A stretch of DNA of 64,000 bases from Mayfieldus sp038317345 (GTDB lineage Bacteria; Actinomycetota; Thermoleophilia; Solirubrobacterales; 70-9), in NCBI GenBank assembly GCA_038317345.1, contig JBBQBH010000004.1, forward strand, positions 1 through 64,000. Direction: 5' to 3'. Shown piece after piece: positions 51,881 through 60,992 of this stretch. Every line of letters starts with the position of its first letter. Position 1 is the stretch's first letter. The notes below the pieces were generated by a model. The model did not search any database, had not been told where the DNA came from, and saw only the letters and a program-made list of their open reading frames with translations. A program made the translations under genes and the position numbers.

Positions 51881-53359
51881 ATGCCCAACCTGCCTCTGAG
51901 TCTGCCCGACGAGGCAAGATCGGGGATGGGCGTGTTCCATTCCGGAGCCTGGCAGGACACCGGCGGGGCCGACACGGTGGTCGTCCAAGATCCTGCGACC
52001 TCGCAGGAATTGGCGAAGGTATCGGGTGCGACCCCGGCCGACGCCGTGGCGGCCGGGCATGCTGCCATAGCCGCTGCAAAGGATTGGGCTTTGGCTTCGG
52101 TCAGCGATCGCGCCAGGGTGCTGGATGCCTGTGCACGAGCGCTTAGAGCACGCAGCAATGACCTTGCATCGGTTGTCGTCGCTGAAGCTGGAAAGCCGCT
52201 AGTCGAAGCAGAGGGTGAGGTGGCCACCGCGGCAACCTGGTTCGAATGGTATGCGCAGGAACTTGGCAGGGCCCGTGACTATGCCATCCCTCCGATTGGA
52301 GGAAAGCTGCCCATCGTCACCAAGCATCCATTCGGCGTCGTCCTTGCGATCACCCCATGGAACGACCCGGTGGGCCTAGTTGCCCGCAAGCTCGCGCCAG
52401 CCATGGCGGCTGGGTGCACCGTCGTTCTGAAGCCGTCCTCTCAAACGCCGCTCTCGGCGATTTTTCTCTTCAATCTGCTGGCTGAGGCTGGGGTTCCCCC
52501 CGGGGTGGTGAACATGTTCGTCACCTCTAACAGCGACGCCTGCGTTCAAGCACTCACTGAGGCAGGGATACCGCGCAAGCTGACATTTACCGGCTCGACA
52601 GAGTCCGGCACTCGCATCGCGGCGAGCCTCGTTTCAGCATGCGTTCCCGCAAGCTTGGAACTCGGGGGCAACGCCGCTTTCATGGTTCTTGACGATGCGG
52701 ACATCGAGCACGCCGCAGATGGCGCCTTGTCACGCAAGTTTCGCGCAGCCGGCCAGGGATGCACCTGCGTAAATCGCCTCTTTGTGCACGAGGATCTGGC
52801 ACAGAGCCTCACGGAGACGATCGCCTCGAAGATGGCCGGGCTTCAATTGGGTCACGGTTTGGACAGCAGCACAAATCTTGGGCCCGTAAGGCGGTCGGGC
52901 GATGTCGAGCGTCTTGGAGACCTTGCACAGGAAGCGGTCACCAGCGGAGCCTCGATCCGCCATCAGGGGAGCCTTCCTGCGGACGAAGCCCTCCGCGACG
53001 GCAATTTCGTAGCGCCGATCCTGCTCACCGACGTTACCGATGACATGCGCGTGGCCAGGGAGGAGATTTTCGGGCCTATTTTGCCCATTCTCACCTTCTC
53101 GGACGACCAAGAGGCGCTCAGGCGCGCCAACGATGTGCCTCACGGATTGGCGGGATACATCTACTCGCAGGACGCCGACAGAGCGCTGAAACTCGCGGCT
53201 GACCTTGATGTGGGTCTGATTGGGATCAATGACCCGAATCCACAATCGGTTCAGTACCCGGTGGGAGGAATCAAGAAGAGCGGATTTGGCGTCGAAGGTG
53301 GACGCGCCGGTCTCGACGAGTACCGCACGAATCGCTCGATTTCCATGAGGCTGCCTTGA
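51881..53359 (+). CDS. NAD(P)-dependent aldehyde dehydrogenase
   Basis: A 492-residue ALDH, similar to succinate-semialdehyde dehydrogenases. The catalytic Glu is in LELGGNAAF, the nucleophile Cys in AGQGCTCVNRLF and the cofactor loop in FTGSTESGTRIA. ATG 51881 follows a GGAAG site. It oxidises the semialdehyde made by the transaminase to the acid. The stop overlaps the next gene's TTG start. Confidence 0.93.
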   Translation: MPNLPLSLPDEARSGMGVFHSGAWQDTGGADTVVVQDPATSQELAKVSGATPADAVAAGHAAIAAAKDWALASVSDRARVLDACARALRARSNDLASVVVAEAGKPLVEAEGEVATAATWFEWYAQELGRARDYAIPPIGGKLPIVTKHPFGVVLAITPWNDPVGLVARKLAPAMAAGCTVVLKPSSQTPLSAIFLFNLLAEAGVPPGVVNMFVTSNSDACVQALTEAGIPRKLTFTGSTESGTRIAASLVSACVPASLELGGNAAFMVLDDADIEHAADGALSRKFRAAGQGCTCVNRLFVHEDLAQSLTETIASKMAGLQLGHGLDSSTNLGPVRRSGDVERLGDLAQEAVTSGASIRHQGSLPADEALRDGNFVAPILLTDVTDDMRVAREEIFGPILPILTFSDDQEALRRANDVPHGLAGYIYSQDADRALKLAADLDVGLIGINDPNPQSVQYPVGGIKKSGFGVEGGRAGLDEYRTNRSISMRLP

Positions 53360-54654
53360 CCGCGGCTTCCTATGCTCCGGTCGTTCCGCTCGAGCACTCC
53401 GGCGATGAGTGGCGATCCGAGCTCTATCGCGCTGCTTGCACTCAGTTCAGTCGGACCGCGGATCTTCTTCATCTCGACGATGACAATCGCGTGCGGGTCC
53501 TTGAGCCTCGGCGCTCACTCGTCGTGAACTTTCCAGTGCGTATGGATGACGACACTGTTCATAACTTCACCGGCTACAGGGTCCAACACACTCTTGTAAT
53601 GGGCCCGACCAAGGGTGGCCTTAGGTACACGCCAGACGTCTCTTTGGGGGAGTGTGCCGCGCTGGCCATGTGGATGACCTGGAAGTGCGCGCTTCTCGGT
53701 CTGCCTTTTGGCGGGGCCAAGGGCGGGGTTCGTTGCGACCCGCATGAGCGGTCCACGGGTGAGCTCGAGCGCATCACACGTCGCTACGCCGCTGAGCTGA
53801 TCCCGATCATCGGCCCCGACCAGGACATCGCGGCTCCGGACATGGGGACGGGCGAAGCAACAATGGCCTGGTTCATGGACACCTATTCCCACCAGATGGG
53901 ATTCACGGTCCCAGATGTCGTCACGGGCAAGCCTAAAGAGCTCGGGGGCACAGACGTTCGCCGATCGGCGACAGGTCTAGGTGTGGTGTACGTGATAGAG
54001 GCACTTCTCGAGGAGCTGGGGGAATCGGTCTCCGGCCGGCGATTCGCCGTGCAGGGGCTTGGGAATGTGGGTAGTGCTATCGCGCAGCGGTTGCACGATG
54101 AGGGAGGAAAGGTCGTCGCGGTGAGCGACGTTCGCTGCAGCCTCATCGATGCGGCAGGCTTGGACATCATCGCGGTCCTCAAATGGAAGCGAGAACACCG
54201 GAATTTGGAGGGCTATCCCGCCGCGGACCAAGCAGATCGTGCCGACGTGCTCGAAGTGCCGTGCGACATGCTGGTCCCGGCCGCTCTTGAGAATCAGATC
54301 GTCGTCGAGAATGCGTCTCGCATCAACACCAAATGGATCATCGAGGCTGCAAATGGACCGACGAGTCCGGAAGCCGAGGCCATCCTGCTCGACCGCGGAA
54401 TCAAGATCATTCCCGACATACTCGCCAATGCCGGCGGTGTCACCGTGAGCTATTTCGAGTGGCTACAGGCACGGGGTCGTCATACATGGGACTCGGGTGA
54501 GGTACGTGGGCGCCTGCGACAGCAAATGCGCGAGGCGTTCGATCATGTCCGTGACGCTGCGAGTCGGCACGAAACGGATTGGCGGACGGCGGCAATGTCC
54601 TTGGCGGTGGAGCGCGTGGTTGCGGCTGGCCGAGTGCGGACGATCTATCCATAA
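53356..54654 (+). CDS. Glu/Leu/Phe/Val-type dehydrogenase
   Basis: A 432-residue amino acid dehydrogenase, most like NAD-specific glutamate dehydrogenase. Substrate-site Lys residues are in GPTKGGLRY and GLPFGGAKGGV; the NAD loop is VQGLGNVGSAIAQRL. TTG 53356 overlaps the ALDH stop. It can oxidise the glutamate formed by the transaminases, regenerating 2-oxoglutarate and releasing ammonia, which makes the operon self-contained. Confidence 0.92.
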   Translation: MTAASYAPVVPLEHSGDEWRSELYRAACTQFSRTADLLHLDDDNRVRVLEPRRSLVVNFPVRMDDDTVHNFTGYRVQHTLVMGPTKGGLRYTPDVSLGECAALAMWMTWKCALLGLPFGGAKGGVRCDPHERSTGELERITRRYAAELIPIIGPDQDIAAPDMGTGEATMAWFMDTYSHQMGFTVPDVVTGKPKELGGTDVRRSATGLGVVYVIEALLEELGESVSGRRFAVQGLGNVGSAIAQRLHDEGGKVVAVSDVRCSLIDAAGLDIIAVLKWKREHRNLEGYPAADQADRADVLEVPCDMLVPAALENQIVVENASRINTKWIIEAANGPTSPEAEAILLDRGIKIIPDILANAGGVTVSYFEWLQARGRHTWDSGEVRGRLRQQMREAFDHVRDAASRHETDWRTAAMSLAVERVVAAGRVRTIYP

Positions 54655-54778
54655 CGCCGCCAATCGAAGAATCTCTGCCTCTTATGCCACGTCGCTTAGC
54701 TCTCTGGCCAAATCAAGCTCCTACCCTCAGATATTCTTCGCGCCGCAAAGTCTGCGGCTCCGTACCCGTGTTCTCAAG

Positions 54779-55483
54779 ATGCTCGAAGTAAACGGAAAAG
54801 TCGTCTACACAGAGCTCGACGAGATTGTCTCACCGGCACACGCCGCTCTGCTGATCATCGACATGCAGCGTGACTTCGTCACGCCAGACGGCGTTTTTGC
54901 AACCCTCGGAGGCGATCTCAGCGTGTTCCCACCCATGATCGAGCGGCTGCGAGCGTTGGCCGGTGTTGCGCGAGATTGCGATTTGCCGGTCTGGCACATC
55001 AGGCATTCGATGATGCCCAACCTCGAAAGCGAATCCCCTGCTCAAATGAGGTTCAATCTCCTGATCAGCGAGCGGTGTCTGGGGCAGTCGGAGCCACTTC
55101 GATACGCCGTTGAGGGAACCCAGGGTGCAGAGGGGATACCCGAACTCGCGCCAGCTGCCGACGAGGTGATCGTCAAAAAGCACCGTTCCAGCGCCTTCTG
55201 GGGGACTAATCTCGATGTGCTTCTCCGGAGTAACGGCATCGAAGCTGTCGTGGTCACCGGATGCACCACGGAAGGATGCATCGAGTCGACAGCACGGGAC
55301 GCATTGTTCAATGATTACTACGCCGTGGTCGTCGAAGATTGTGTGGCCAGCGACAACGCCGCATTGCACGAAGCCTCCCTCTTATTGATGCGCCACCGCT
55401 TCGATGTCGTAAGTAGTCGGGCCATCATCTCCTCCCTCCGCGGAACGAAATCGGGCTCTCCGAGTCCGGCACGGACGCAATAG
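54779..55483 (+). CDS. isochorismatase-family cysteine hydrolase
   Basis: A 234-residue hydrolase with the Asp-Lys-Cys triad: LLIIDMQRDF, VKKHRSSAFWGTNLD and VTGCTTEGCIESTARDA. Relatives include N-carbamoylsarcosine amidase, ureidoacrylate amidohydrolase and nicotinamidase; the C-terminal GCTTEGCIE fits the carbamoyl-amide group. ATG 54779 is used; the 124 bases after the preceding gene hold no visible signal. It would hydrolyse a ureido or amide intermediate. Confidence 0.88.
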   Translation: MLEVNGKVVYTELDEIVSPAHAALLIIDMQRDFVTPDGVFATLGGDLSVFPPMIERLRALAGVARDCDLPVWHIRHSMMPNLESESPAQMRFNLLISERCLGQSEPLRYAVEGTQGAEGIPELAPAADEVIVKKHRSSAFWGTNLDVLLRSNGIEAVVVTGCTTEGCIESTARDALFNDYYAVVVEDCVASDNAALHEASLLLMRHRFDVVSSRAIISSLRGTKSGSPSPARTQ

Positions 55484-55503
55484 TTCGGGGTAAGGAAGGG
55501 CTC

Positions 55504-56457
55504 TTGACCGACAGAGATGTGACGGGAGGCAATTTCTTTGCACGGACCGACGTCGAAGTCCCTGGACCAGCTCGTGACCTAGCCGGCTACGGCGAGTTTC
55601 CCCCCAAAATTCGATGGGCCGGCACATGCAAGGTTGCTGTTCAGATCATCCTCAACTACGAGGAAGGATCCGAAAAGACGCGGGCCATGGGGGACGACGA
55701 GACAGACTTCATGTACGAGCCGCCGGTTCGCGTTCTAGAGCAACGCGATCTGTCGGTTGAGTCGATGTATGAGTACGGCTCCCGCGCCGGCGTCTGGCGT
55801 TTATTTCGCATTTTCGATCAAGCAGGCATCCCTGTGACGGTATTCGCTGCCGCTGTTGCGCTGGAGCGGAACCCGGCGGTCGCTGCGAAGATCGTTCAGC
55901 GCCACGACGAGGTGGCTGGCCATGGGTTTCGATGGAGCAACCACTGGGAGATGACGCGTGACGAGGAGCGGCTCGCGATTGAGCGTGCAGTCGCTTCCAT
56001 CGAGGCCACCATTGGACAGCGGCCGCGCGGCTGGTTTTGTCGCGAGATGAGCGTGAACACCCGGGAGCTTCTCGTCGAGGAGGGGGGGTTCACCTATGAC
56101 TCAGATTGCTTCAACGACGACCTCCCGTACTGGACCATCGTCAGCGGGAAGAGTCACCTGGTCGTTCCGTACACCCTGGTTTTGAACGATGGCCGTTTCC
56201 TGTACTCGCAGGGATTTGGCTCTCCCACCGACTTCTACGATCTTGCAAAAGCCACGCTCGATCGCTTGCGAGACGACGGCGATGAAGCCGGACGAATGAT
56301 GTCGATCGGACTCCACCCCCGGGCGATCGGGTACCCAGGCCGAGCAGACGCTTTGGCGCGGTTCATCAACTATGCCCAGGGATTCGACGATGTCTGCTTT
56401 CTGACACGGCTCGAGATCGCGGAAGAATTTCGGCGGGAGGTCCCGCCTCCAAGGTGA
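55504..56457 (+). CDS. polysaccharide deacetylase family, PuuE-like (allantoinase)
   Basis: A 317-residue NodB-fold protein from TTG 55504 behind AAGGAAGGG. The SMYEYGSRAGVWRLFRIFDQ region, GHGFRWSNHWEM and WFCREMSVNTRELLVEEGGF are characteristic of cofactor-independent allantoinase PuuE. PuuE opens allantoin to allantoate, which fits the ureidoglycolate lyase-like gene at the other end of the island and the PucR regulator. It is the last gene before tRNA-Arg. Confidence 0.87.
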   Translation: MTDRDVTGGNFFARTDVEVPGPARDLAGYGEFPPKIRWAGTCKVAVQIILNYEEGSEKTRAMGDDETDFMYEPPVRVLEQRDLSVESMYEYGSRAGVWRLFRIFDQAGIPVTVFAAAVALERNPAVAAKIVQRHDEVAGHGFRWSNHWEMTRDEERLAIERAVASIEATIGQRPRGWFCREMSVNTRELLVEEGGFTYDSDCFNDDLPYWTIVSGKSHLVVPYTLVLNDGRFLYSQGFGSPTDFYDLAKATLDRLRDDGDEAGRMMSIGLHPRAIGYPGRADALARFINYAQGFDDVCFLTRLEIAEEFRREVPPPR

Positions 56458-56484
56458 TCTTGCGAGCCATAAGCTGAGAATCCC

Positions 56485-56557
56485 GCCCCCGTAGCTCAGT
56501 GGACAGAGCGGCGGCCTTCTAAGCCGCGGGTCGCAGGTTCGAATCCTGCCGGGGGCG
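56485..56557 (+). tRNA. tRNA-Arg (TCT)
   Basis: A 73-base cloverleaf. Acceptor GCCCCCG (56485-56491) pairs with CGGGGGC (56550-56556), discriminator G. D loop AGCTCAGTGGACAGAGC, anticodon stem GCGGC/GCCGC with loop CTTCTAA (anticodon TCT), T arm GCAGG-TTCGAAT-CCTGC. It marks the right border of the lower-GC island. The CCA is not encoded. Confidence 0.96.
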
Positions 56558-56905
56558 CTCCGCGTCTCGCCGGTCCCTGCCGGTTTTCCCTGCTAAACCT
56601 CAAATTGCCGCGGTCGGTCGATTCACCCGTTTCCGTCGGTTGCCGCGCCTTACCGCGGATCTCTCGCTGCTGATGGCTACATCTTGGCTACATCGGGAGC
56701 CAAACGGCCGCTGGATTAAGTCCGGTCGCCCAGACTGAACAAGCCAAGCGTCGCAGCACGGCGCCAGGCACAAATCAAACGCATATCCCTGCGTTTGGCC
56801 GCCCACCGTCGCAGGTGACTGGGTGACAAATGGGTGATACGGTTTCCCCGAGGGGGTGACACGGAAAGCTCCGTCCGGCGCCGAAGAGCCGTCTTTCCCT
56901 TTGGG

Positions 56906-57073
56906 ATGTACGTGGCCTGCAGCTTCATCGTCGGGACGGCGGGCGCCGCCGGCGCGATCTCCAACCTCGCCCGGATCTGGATCTGGGCGGCCGGTGCCGT
57001 CTGAGTCGCCGTGTTCATGGGGATGCTGCAGCGCGGCGCCAAGCTCCTCATCTCGAAGGGTGAGCGACGGTGA
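56906..57073 (+). pseudogene. broken small membrane protein
   Basis: From ATG 56906 the frame reads MYVACSFIVGTAGAAGAI, then a second hydrophobic part after an in-frame TGA at 57002-57004 (VAVFMGMLQRGAKLLISKGE), and ends at 57073. The two parts make sense as one two-helix protein interrupted by the stop. The 3' end overlaps a following GTG by four bases, as in an operon. It lies in a 720-base stretch after tRNA-Arg that otherwise shows no intact gene. Confidence 0.35.
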
Positions 57074-57261
57074 CCGAACAGCTTGTCCAAGTCTTGCTCG
57101 AGGACAGCGGATTGAAGGTCCTCGTGGGTACCGGGGGCAGCTGCCGACCCCGACTTGGGTGCGCCACTGCTTCTGATAAAGCCGGCCCCTGGGAAACGCG
57201 CAACCCTCAGAGCCCTGATCCCCTCGCCGGCAGGGCCCGCATGGGGGGTGCAGGCGAGTGA
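57070..57261 (+). CDS. short frame, possibly truncated gene
   Basis: A 63-residue frame from GTG 57070. The first 25 residues (MTEQLVQVLLEDSGLKVLVG) look like a real soluble N-terminus; the remainder is Pro/Gly/Arg-rich and unconvincing. The GTGA overlap with the broken membrane gene suggests both are remnants of one former operon. Confidence 0.25.
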   Translation: MTEQLVQVLLEDSGLKVLVGTGGSCRPRLGCATASDKAGPWETRNPQSPDPLAGRARMGGAGE

Positions 57262-57276
57262 GCCAACCGAATCGGG

Positions 57277-58641
57277 TCAGGCGGTGAACCCGCCGCCCTG
57301 CTGGCGTTTGACCTCACGCGTTGCGCTTCCCCGCAGGGGGTGGGCGTCGGAATCGCGCAACTCCTCGCAAATGAGCTTGGTGAGCCGGTAGACGATCACA
57401 GGGACGACGAATACCGCGATCCTGAAGAACCAGACCTGACCCGTGTATGGGATGCCGAAGGAAACGAAGATTCGATCCGAAGCCGCGGCCAGGAAGATCA
57501 GCGCGATGAAGCTGAACACGGCGGCTCCGGTGGCGGTTCGCCACGGATTGTCGCGTGGACGGTCAAGGAGGTGGTGGGCGTGGTGGTCACCGGTCTTTCG
57601 CCGTTCGATTGTCGGCCAGAGGTAGAGCAAGCCAAAGACGATGCTCGGTAGAAGGATCCCGCCGAAGAACGGATTGGGGAAGATCGTGTAACCGAAGACG
57701 TGCGGTTCAAAGCCGGGCATCAATCGCAATGCGCCGATCAGCCAGCCCATGTACCAATCGGGTTGCACCCCGTTGGTCCCCAGCCAGGGCTCAAACGGAC
57801 CCGTTTGCCAGATCGGGTTGATCTGGACCAGCCCGCCGAGCGCGAACAGGACCCCCGCCGTGGCCAGAAACAGGCCTCCGGCACGCAGCGCGTAGCCCGG
57901 CCACATCGGCGTCCCGATCACGTTGTGCTCGGTGCGCCCGGCCCCGCGGAACTGGGTGTGCTTTGGCAGCGCGATCAGCAGCAGATGGACGGAGATCAAA
58001 ACGCCGATCGCGATCGGCAGGATGAGCACGTGGGCGATGTAGAAGCGCGAGAGAAAGTCAGATGAGCCCGGGAACTGACCGCCCCAGATCAGGAAGGCGA
58101 GCGGAGCCCCGACCAGCGGGATGGCCAGCGCAACGGCGTAGGCGATCGCCAGCCCCATGCCGGAGAGCAGATCGTCGGCCAGCGAGTAACCGGCAAAACC
58201 CTCGACCAGGGCCAGGGTCAGCATGGTCAGGCCGATGTAGTAGTTGAGGTCGCGGGGCTTCCGAAATCCGCCGGTGAAGAAGACCCGCATCAGGTGCACG
58301 ACGATCGCCGCGACAAAGACGAGTGCCGCCCAGTGATGGGTCTGGCGCATCAACAGTCCGGCCTTGACGTCGAAGGAGAGGCGGACGGCGGAGGCGTAGG
58401 CCTTGGAGACGTGCTGGCCCTCCAGCGGCGCGTAGGAGCCGTGGTAGGTCGTCTGGGCCAGGCTGGGCTCGAAGAACAGCGTCAAAAAGACGCCGGTGAT
58501 GACAAGGATCACGAACGAATAGAGAGCGATCTCACCGAGCAAGAACGACCAGTGGTCGGGAAAGACATAGCGCAGCGCCTTGCCCAGGAACGAGGCCGAG
58601 CCGGTGCGCTCGTCGATAAAGCGGACCGCTTTGCGGATCAT
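57277..58641 (-). CDS. qcrB: cytochrome b of the bc complex
   Basis: A 454-residue membrane protein with about eight or nine helices. Heme ligands are H102/H116 and H204/H219 (14 and 15 apart, the latter as in cytochrome b6); the quinol-site motif is PDWY, a variant of PEWY. ATG 58641 overlaps the Rieske gene stop by four bases. It passes quinol electrons to the Rieske protein and heme c, feeding the aa3 oxidase encoded upstream in the same operon. Confidence 0.93.
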   Translation of the reverse strand: MIRKAVRFIDERTGSASFLGKALRYVFPDHWSFLLGEIALYSFVILVITGVFLTLFFEPSLAQTTYHGSYAPLEGQHVSKAYASAVRLSFDVKAGLLMRQTHHWAALVFVAAIVVHLMRVFFTGGFRKPRDLNYYIGLTMLTLALVEGFAGYSLADDLLSGMGLAIAYAVALAIPLVGAPLAFLIWGGQFPGSSDFLSRFYIAHVLILPIAIGVLISVHLLLIALPKHTQFRGAGRTEHNVIGTPMWPGYALRAGGLFLATAGVLFALGGLVQINPIWQTGPFEPWLGTNGVQPDWYMGWLIGALRLMPGFEPHVFGYTIFPNPFFGGILLPSIVFGLLYLWPTIERRKTGDHHAHHLLDRPRDNPWRTATGAAVFSFIALIFLAAASDRIFVSFGIPYTGQVWFFRIAVFVVPVIVYRLTKLICEELRDSDAHPLRGSATREVKRQQGGGFTA

Positions 58642-59555
58642 GTTCGCCTCACCCCCCACCAGGCGGGGCCGACCGGGCCGGAGAACGGGCCGCCCGCGAC
58701 CAGTTTTCCGGCCTGATCTATCGCCAGGGGTAGCTGGGGAAGGCTGCGCCCGGCGGGGCCGAAGATCCGCTTGCCTGCCCGAGTCGGATCGAAGGTCGAG
58801 TAATGGCACGGGCAGACCAGGGCTGGTCCCGGTGAGGTGGGCCTGTAGAGGGGATAGCGATAGAGGCTGATCGCGCAGCCCGCGTGGGTGCAGATCTTCG
58901 AGTAGGCGACGATCCCCTGCGGCGCCCAGTCGGCGCGATCGGTCGGAAGCTGCAGCTGATTCTGCGGGAGCCTGACCAGAACCACCGGCGAGCCAAGCTC
59001 GCGCGGATCGGCGCCGGCCGGAAAGCCAGTGACCAAGGCGCCGATCGGCACGTCTTCGGGGCCCAGCTGGCGGCCCTGCTCATCGACCACCGCCAGCCCG
59101 CGGCGCCACGGCGAGGAGCCAATCTCGTCGCCGGGTGAGGGGCCGAGAGAAGCCAGCGGAACGACCGCGGCCACTCCCACCGCCGCTCCGGCGAGGCTGC
59201 CGACGCCGAGCAACATCTTGCGCCGCGAGATCCCCGAAGCGGGCTCGACCAGTTCCAGCTCCAACTGTTGCTGCTCGCTGACGTCTCCGAATTGCGGGCG
59301 TTCTTCGACGACATGCTCCTGGGGAACCAGTCGCTGGCCCGCCAGGATCGCCGCCACCGCCAGGCAACCCAGCGCCAGGCCCAGCGAGAGGCCGAGCAGC
59401 TGGGTGTCGGCACTGACGATGTAGACGACGACGAAGGCAACGGCGGCCAGGGCCGCTCCCGCCAGCGCGGCGGCCACGACGAGCTCGGTGCCGGCATTCG
59501 CGGTGGGCCGAGGTGATGCCTCTTGGTCTCCCGGGCCTCTTCGCCGCAGCTTCAC
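58638..59555 (-). CDS. qcrA: Rieske iron-sulfur protein
   Basis: A 305-residue protein with three membrane helices (about 24-47, 51-73 and a third after Arg111-Arg112, 115-136). The 2Fe-2S ligands are C222/H224 in CTHAGC and C248/H251 in CPCHYSTFD; the disulfide Cys pair (C227, C250) is also present. The multi-helix N-terminus is an actinobacterial trait. GTG 59555 overlaps the qcrC stop by four bases. Confidence 0.93.
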   Translation of the reverse strand: MKLRRRGPGDQEASPRPTANAGTELVVAAALAGAALAAVAFVVVYIVSADTQLLGLSLGLALGCLAVAAILAGQRLVPQEHVVEERPQFGDVSEQQQLELELVEPASGISRRKMLLGVGSLAGAAVGVAAVVPLASLGPSPGDEIGSSPWRRGLAVVDEQGRQLGPEDVPIGALVTGFPAGADPRELGSPVVLVRLPQNQLQLPTDRADWAPQGIVAYSKICTHAGCAISLYRYPLYRPTSPGPALVCPCHYSTFDPTRAGKRIFGPAGRSLPQLPLAIDQAGKLVAGGPFSGPVGPAWWGVRRT

Positions 59556-60325
59556 TCGGTGCGCTCCCCGATCAGCCGCGCAACCAGCAGCACTGCGGCG
59601 AGGCCCATCAGCCAGGCGACCATCCCCTCCGGCACGGGCCCGATGTGGCCGATGCCCCAGCCGCCCTCGTCGACGGGGTTTTGAGTCAGCTGAACGTAGC
59701 GGGCGATCGAGTTAAGGGTGCGGTCATCGATCAGGCGCCGGTTGAACTTGGGCATCACATAGGGGCCGACGCGCACCGCCTCGGCTACCTGGGTGGGGGT
59801 CGCGTCAACGAGGGAGGGCGCGAAGGCCCCGGTCACGATCCCGCCGCGGGCCGCGACCTGATGGCAGCCAGCGCAGTGATCGGTGAAGGCCTGCATGCCC
59901 TGGCTCAGGTTGCCCAGGCTCGGATCGACTTTGGGGATCGGCGGACCGCCGAGCGAACCGATATAGGCGACCAGGGCGTCGATTCGCTGCCCTGAATAGC
60001 GCGGCTTGGTACGCACCGGTTGGTCCCCGGGGTTATCCAATGGCATCCGCCCCGTCGACAGGTAGAAGTCGGCCGCCCCCGCCCCCGCTCGGTGAAGATC
60101 GGGGGCCTTGCCCGGGATGCCGCCGGCGTCGAGGCCGTGACAGGAAGCACACCCCTCCTGGTAGAGCTGGCGCCCCTCGGCGATCAACTGCGGGCTGGAG
60201 AGCTGGCCGGGACCGGCGCTCAGTCGCTGTACGCCGGCGCTGGCGTTTGCAAGCGTCATCAGCGCCGCCCCGCCGAGGCCGGCGGCAAGAGTGGCGGTGA
60301 GCAGTCGTCTAACCGTGCGTCGCAT
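59552..60325 (-). CDS. qcrC: diheme cytochrome c subunit of the bc complex
   Basis: A 257-residue protein with an N-terminal signal/anchor helix, two heme c motifs (CASCH, C59-H63; CAGCH, C151-H155), a distal Met191 in VMPKF and a C-terminal helix (about 231-250). As in actinobacteria it replaces both cytochrome c1 and a soluble cytochrome c, passing electrons straight to the oxidase CuA. It overlaps ctaG by 17 bases. Confidence 0.93.
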   Translation of the reverse strand: MRRTVRRLLTATLAAGLGGAALMTLANASAGVQRLSAGPGQLSSPQLIAEGRQLYQEGCASCHGLDAGGIPGKAPDLHRAGAGAADFYLSTGRMPLDNPGDQPVRTKPRYSGQRIDALVAYIGSLGGPPIPKVDPSLGNLSQGMQAFTDHCAGCHQVAARGGIVTGAFAPSLVDATPTQVAEAVRVGPYVMPKFNRRLIDDRTLNSIARYVQLTQNPVDEGGWGIGHIGPVPEGMVAWLMGLAAVLLVARLIGERTE

Positions 60326-60992
60326 GAGCCTCCAATGCCACCGCTTGCCGCTCCTCGGCCACCAGCCAGCTCCAAGTGGCCAGGATGGCGGCGAGCGCCA
60401 TCGGCAGCATGGCGGCGATCATCGCCGCCCCGGCCGCGGCGTGTCCGTCGGCCATGAACAGGGCCGCCACCAGGTCGTTGGCGGTCGCCCCGGCAAAGAG
60501 GTAAAGGCAGAGGGCGCCGTGGTGAAGACGCCACGGGCCGAGGACCGGCAGCCAGTAAAGCAGCGCCGTTGCCAAAAACAGCAGGTGCTCGAACATGTGC
60601 AGCCAGGGGTGCTGCTCGGCCAGAGTGAACAGCGCCGTGAGGTGAAAGGCCGCCTGGACCACCAGCAGCAACGAGAAGGCCAGCAGCGGATGGACCAGCA
60701 TGCGCAGTGGCTTCAGACGAGCCGTAGCGGCGAGCCGACGACGCCAGAACGGAGTCGCGTTTCGCACGGCGAGGCTGAAAGGGGCCCCGATCAGCAGCAG
60801 CGGCGCGGCCACCGAAGCCACCAGCGCGTGGGCTGCCATGTGGACGGTGAGCGGATCATCGAGCCGGGTCACGGCGACGACGAGGGAAAGGCCGGCGATG
60901 AAGGCAGCGCTTCGGCGCCACGGCCACGGAACTCGATGGGCCGCCGCCAGGTAAAGGCCAGCTGAGAGCAGAGCGGCGGCGATCGGGGCCAT
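60309..60992 (-). CDS. ctaG: cytochrome c oxidase assembly factor CtaG (caa3 type)
   Basis: A 227-residue protein with about seven helices and family-type His-rich segments (TVHMAAHALVASVAAPLLLIG and HMFEHLLFLATALLYW). This CtaG type is needed for assembly of oxidase, probably at the Cu stage. The TGATG junction with the small membrane gene upstream and the overlap with qcrC show it is translated as part of the respiratory operon. Confidence 0.85.
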   Translation of the reverse strand: MAPIAAALLSAGLYLAAAHRVPWPWRRSAAFIAGLSLVVAVTRLDDPLTVHMAAHALVASVAAPLLLIGAPFSLAVRNATPFWRRRLAATARLKPLRMLVHPLLAFSLLLVVQAAFHLTALFTLAEQHPWLHMFEHLLFLATALLYWLPVLGPWRLHHGALCLYLFAGATANDLVAALFMADGHAAAGAAMIAAMLPMALAAILATWSWLVAEERQAVALEAHATHG

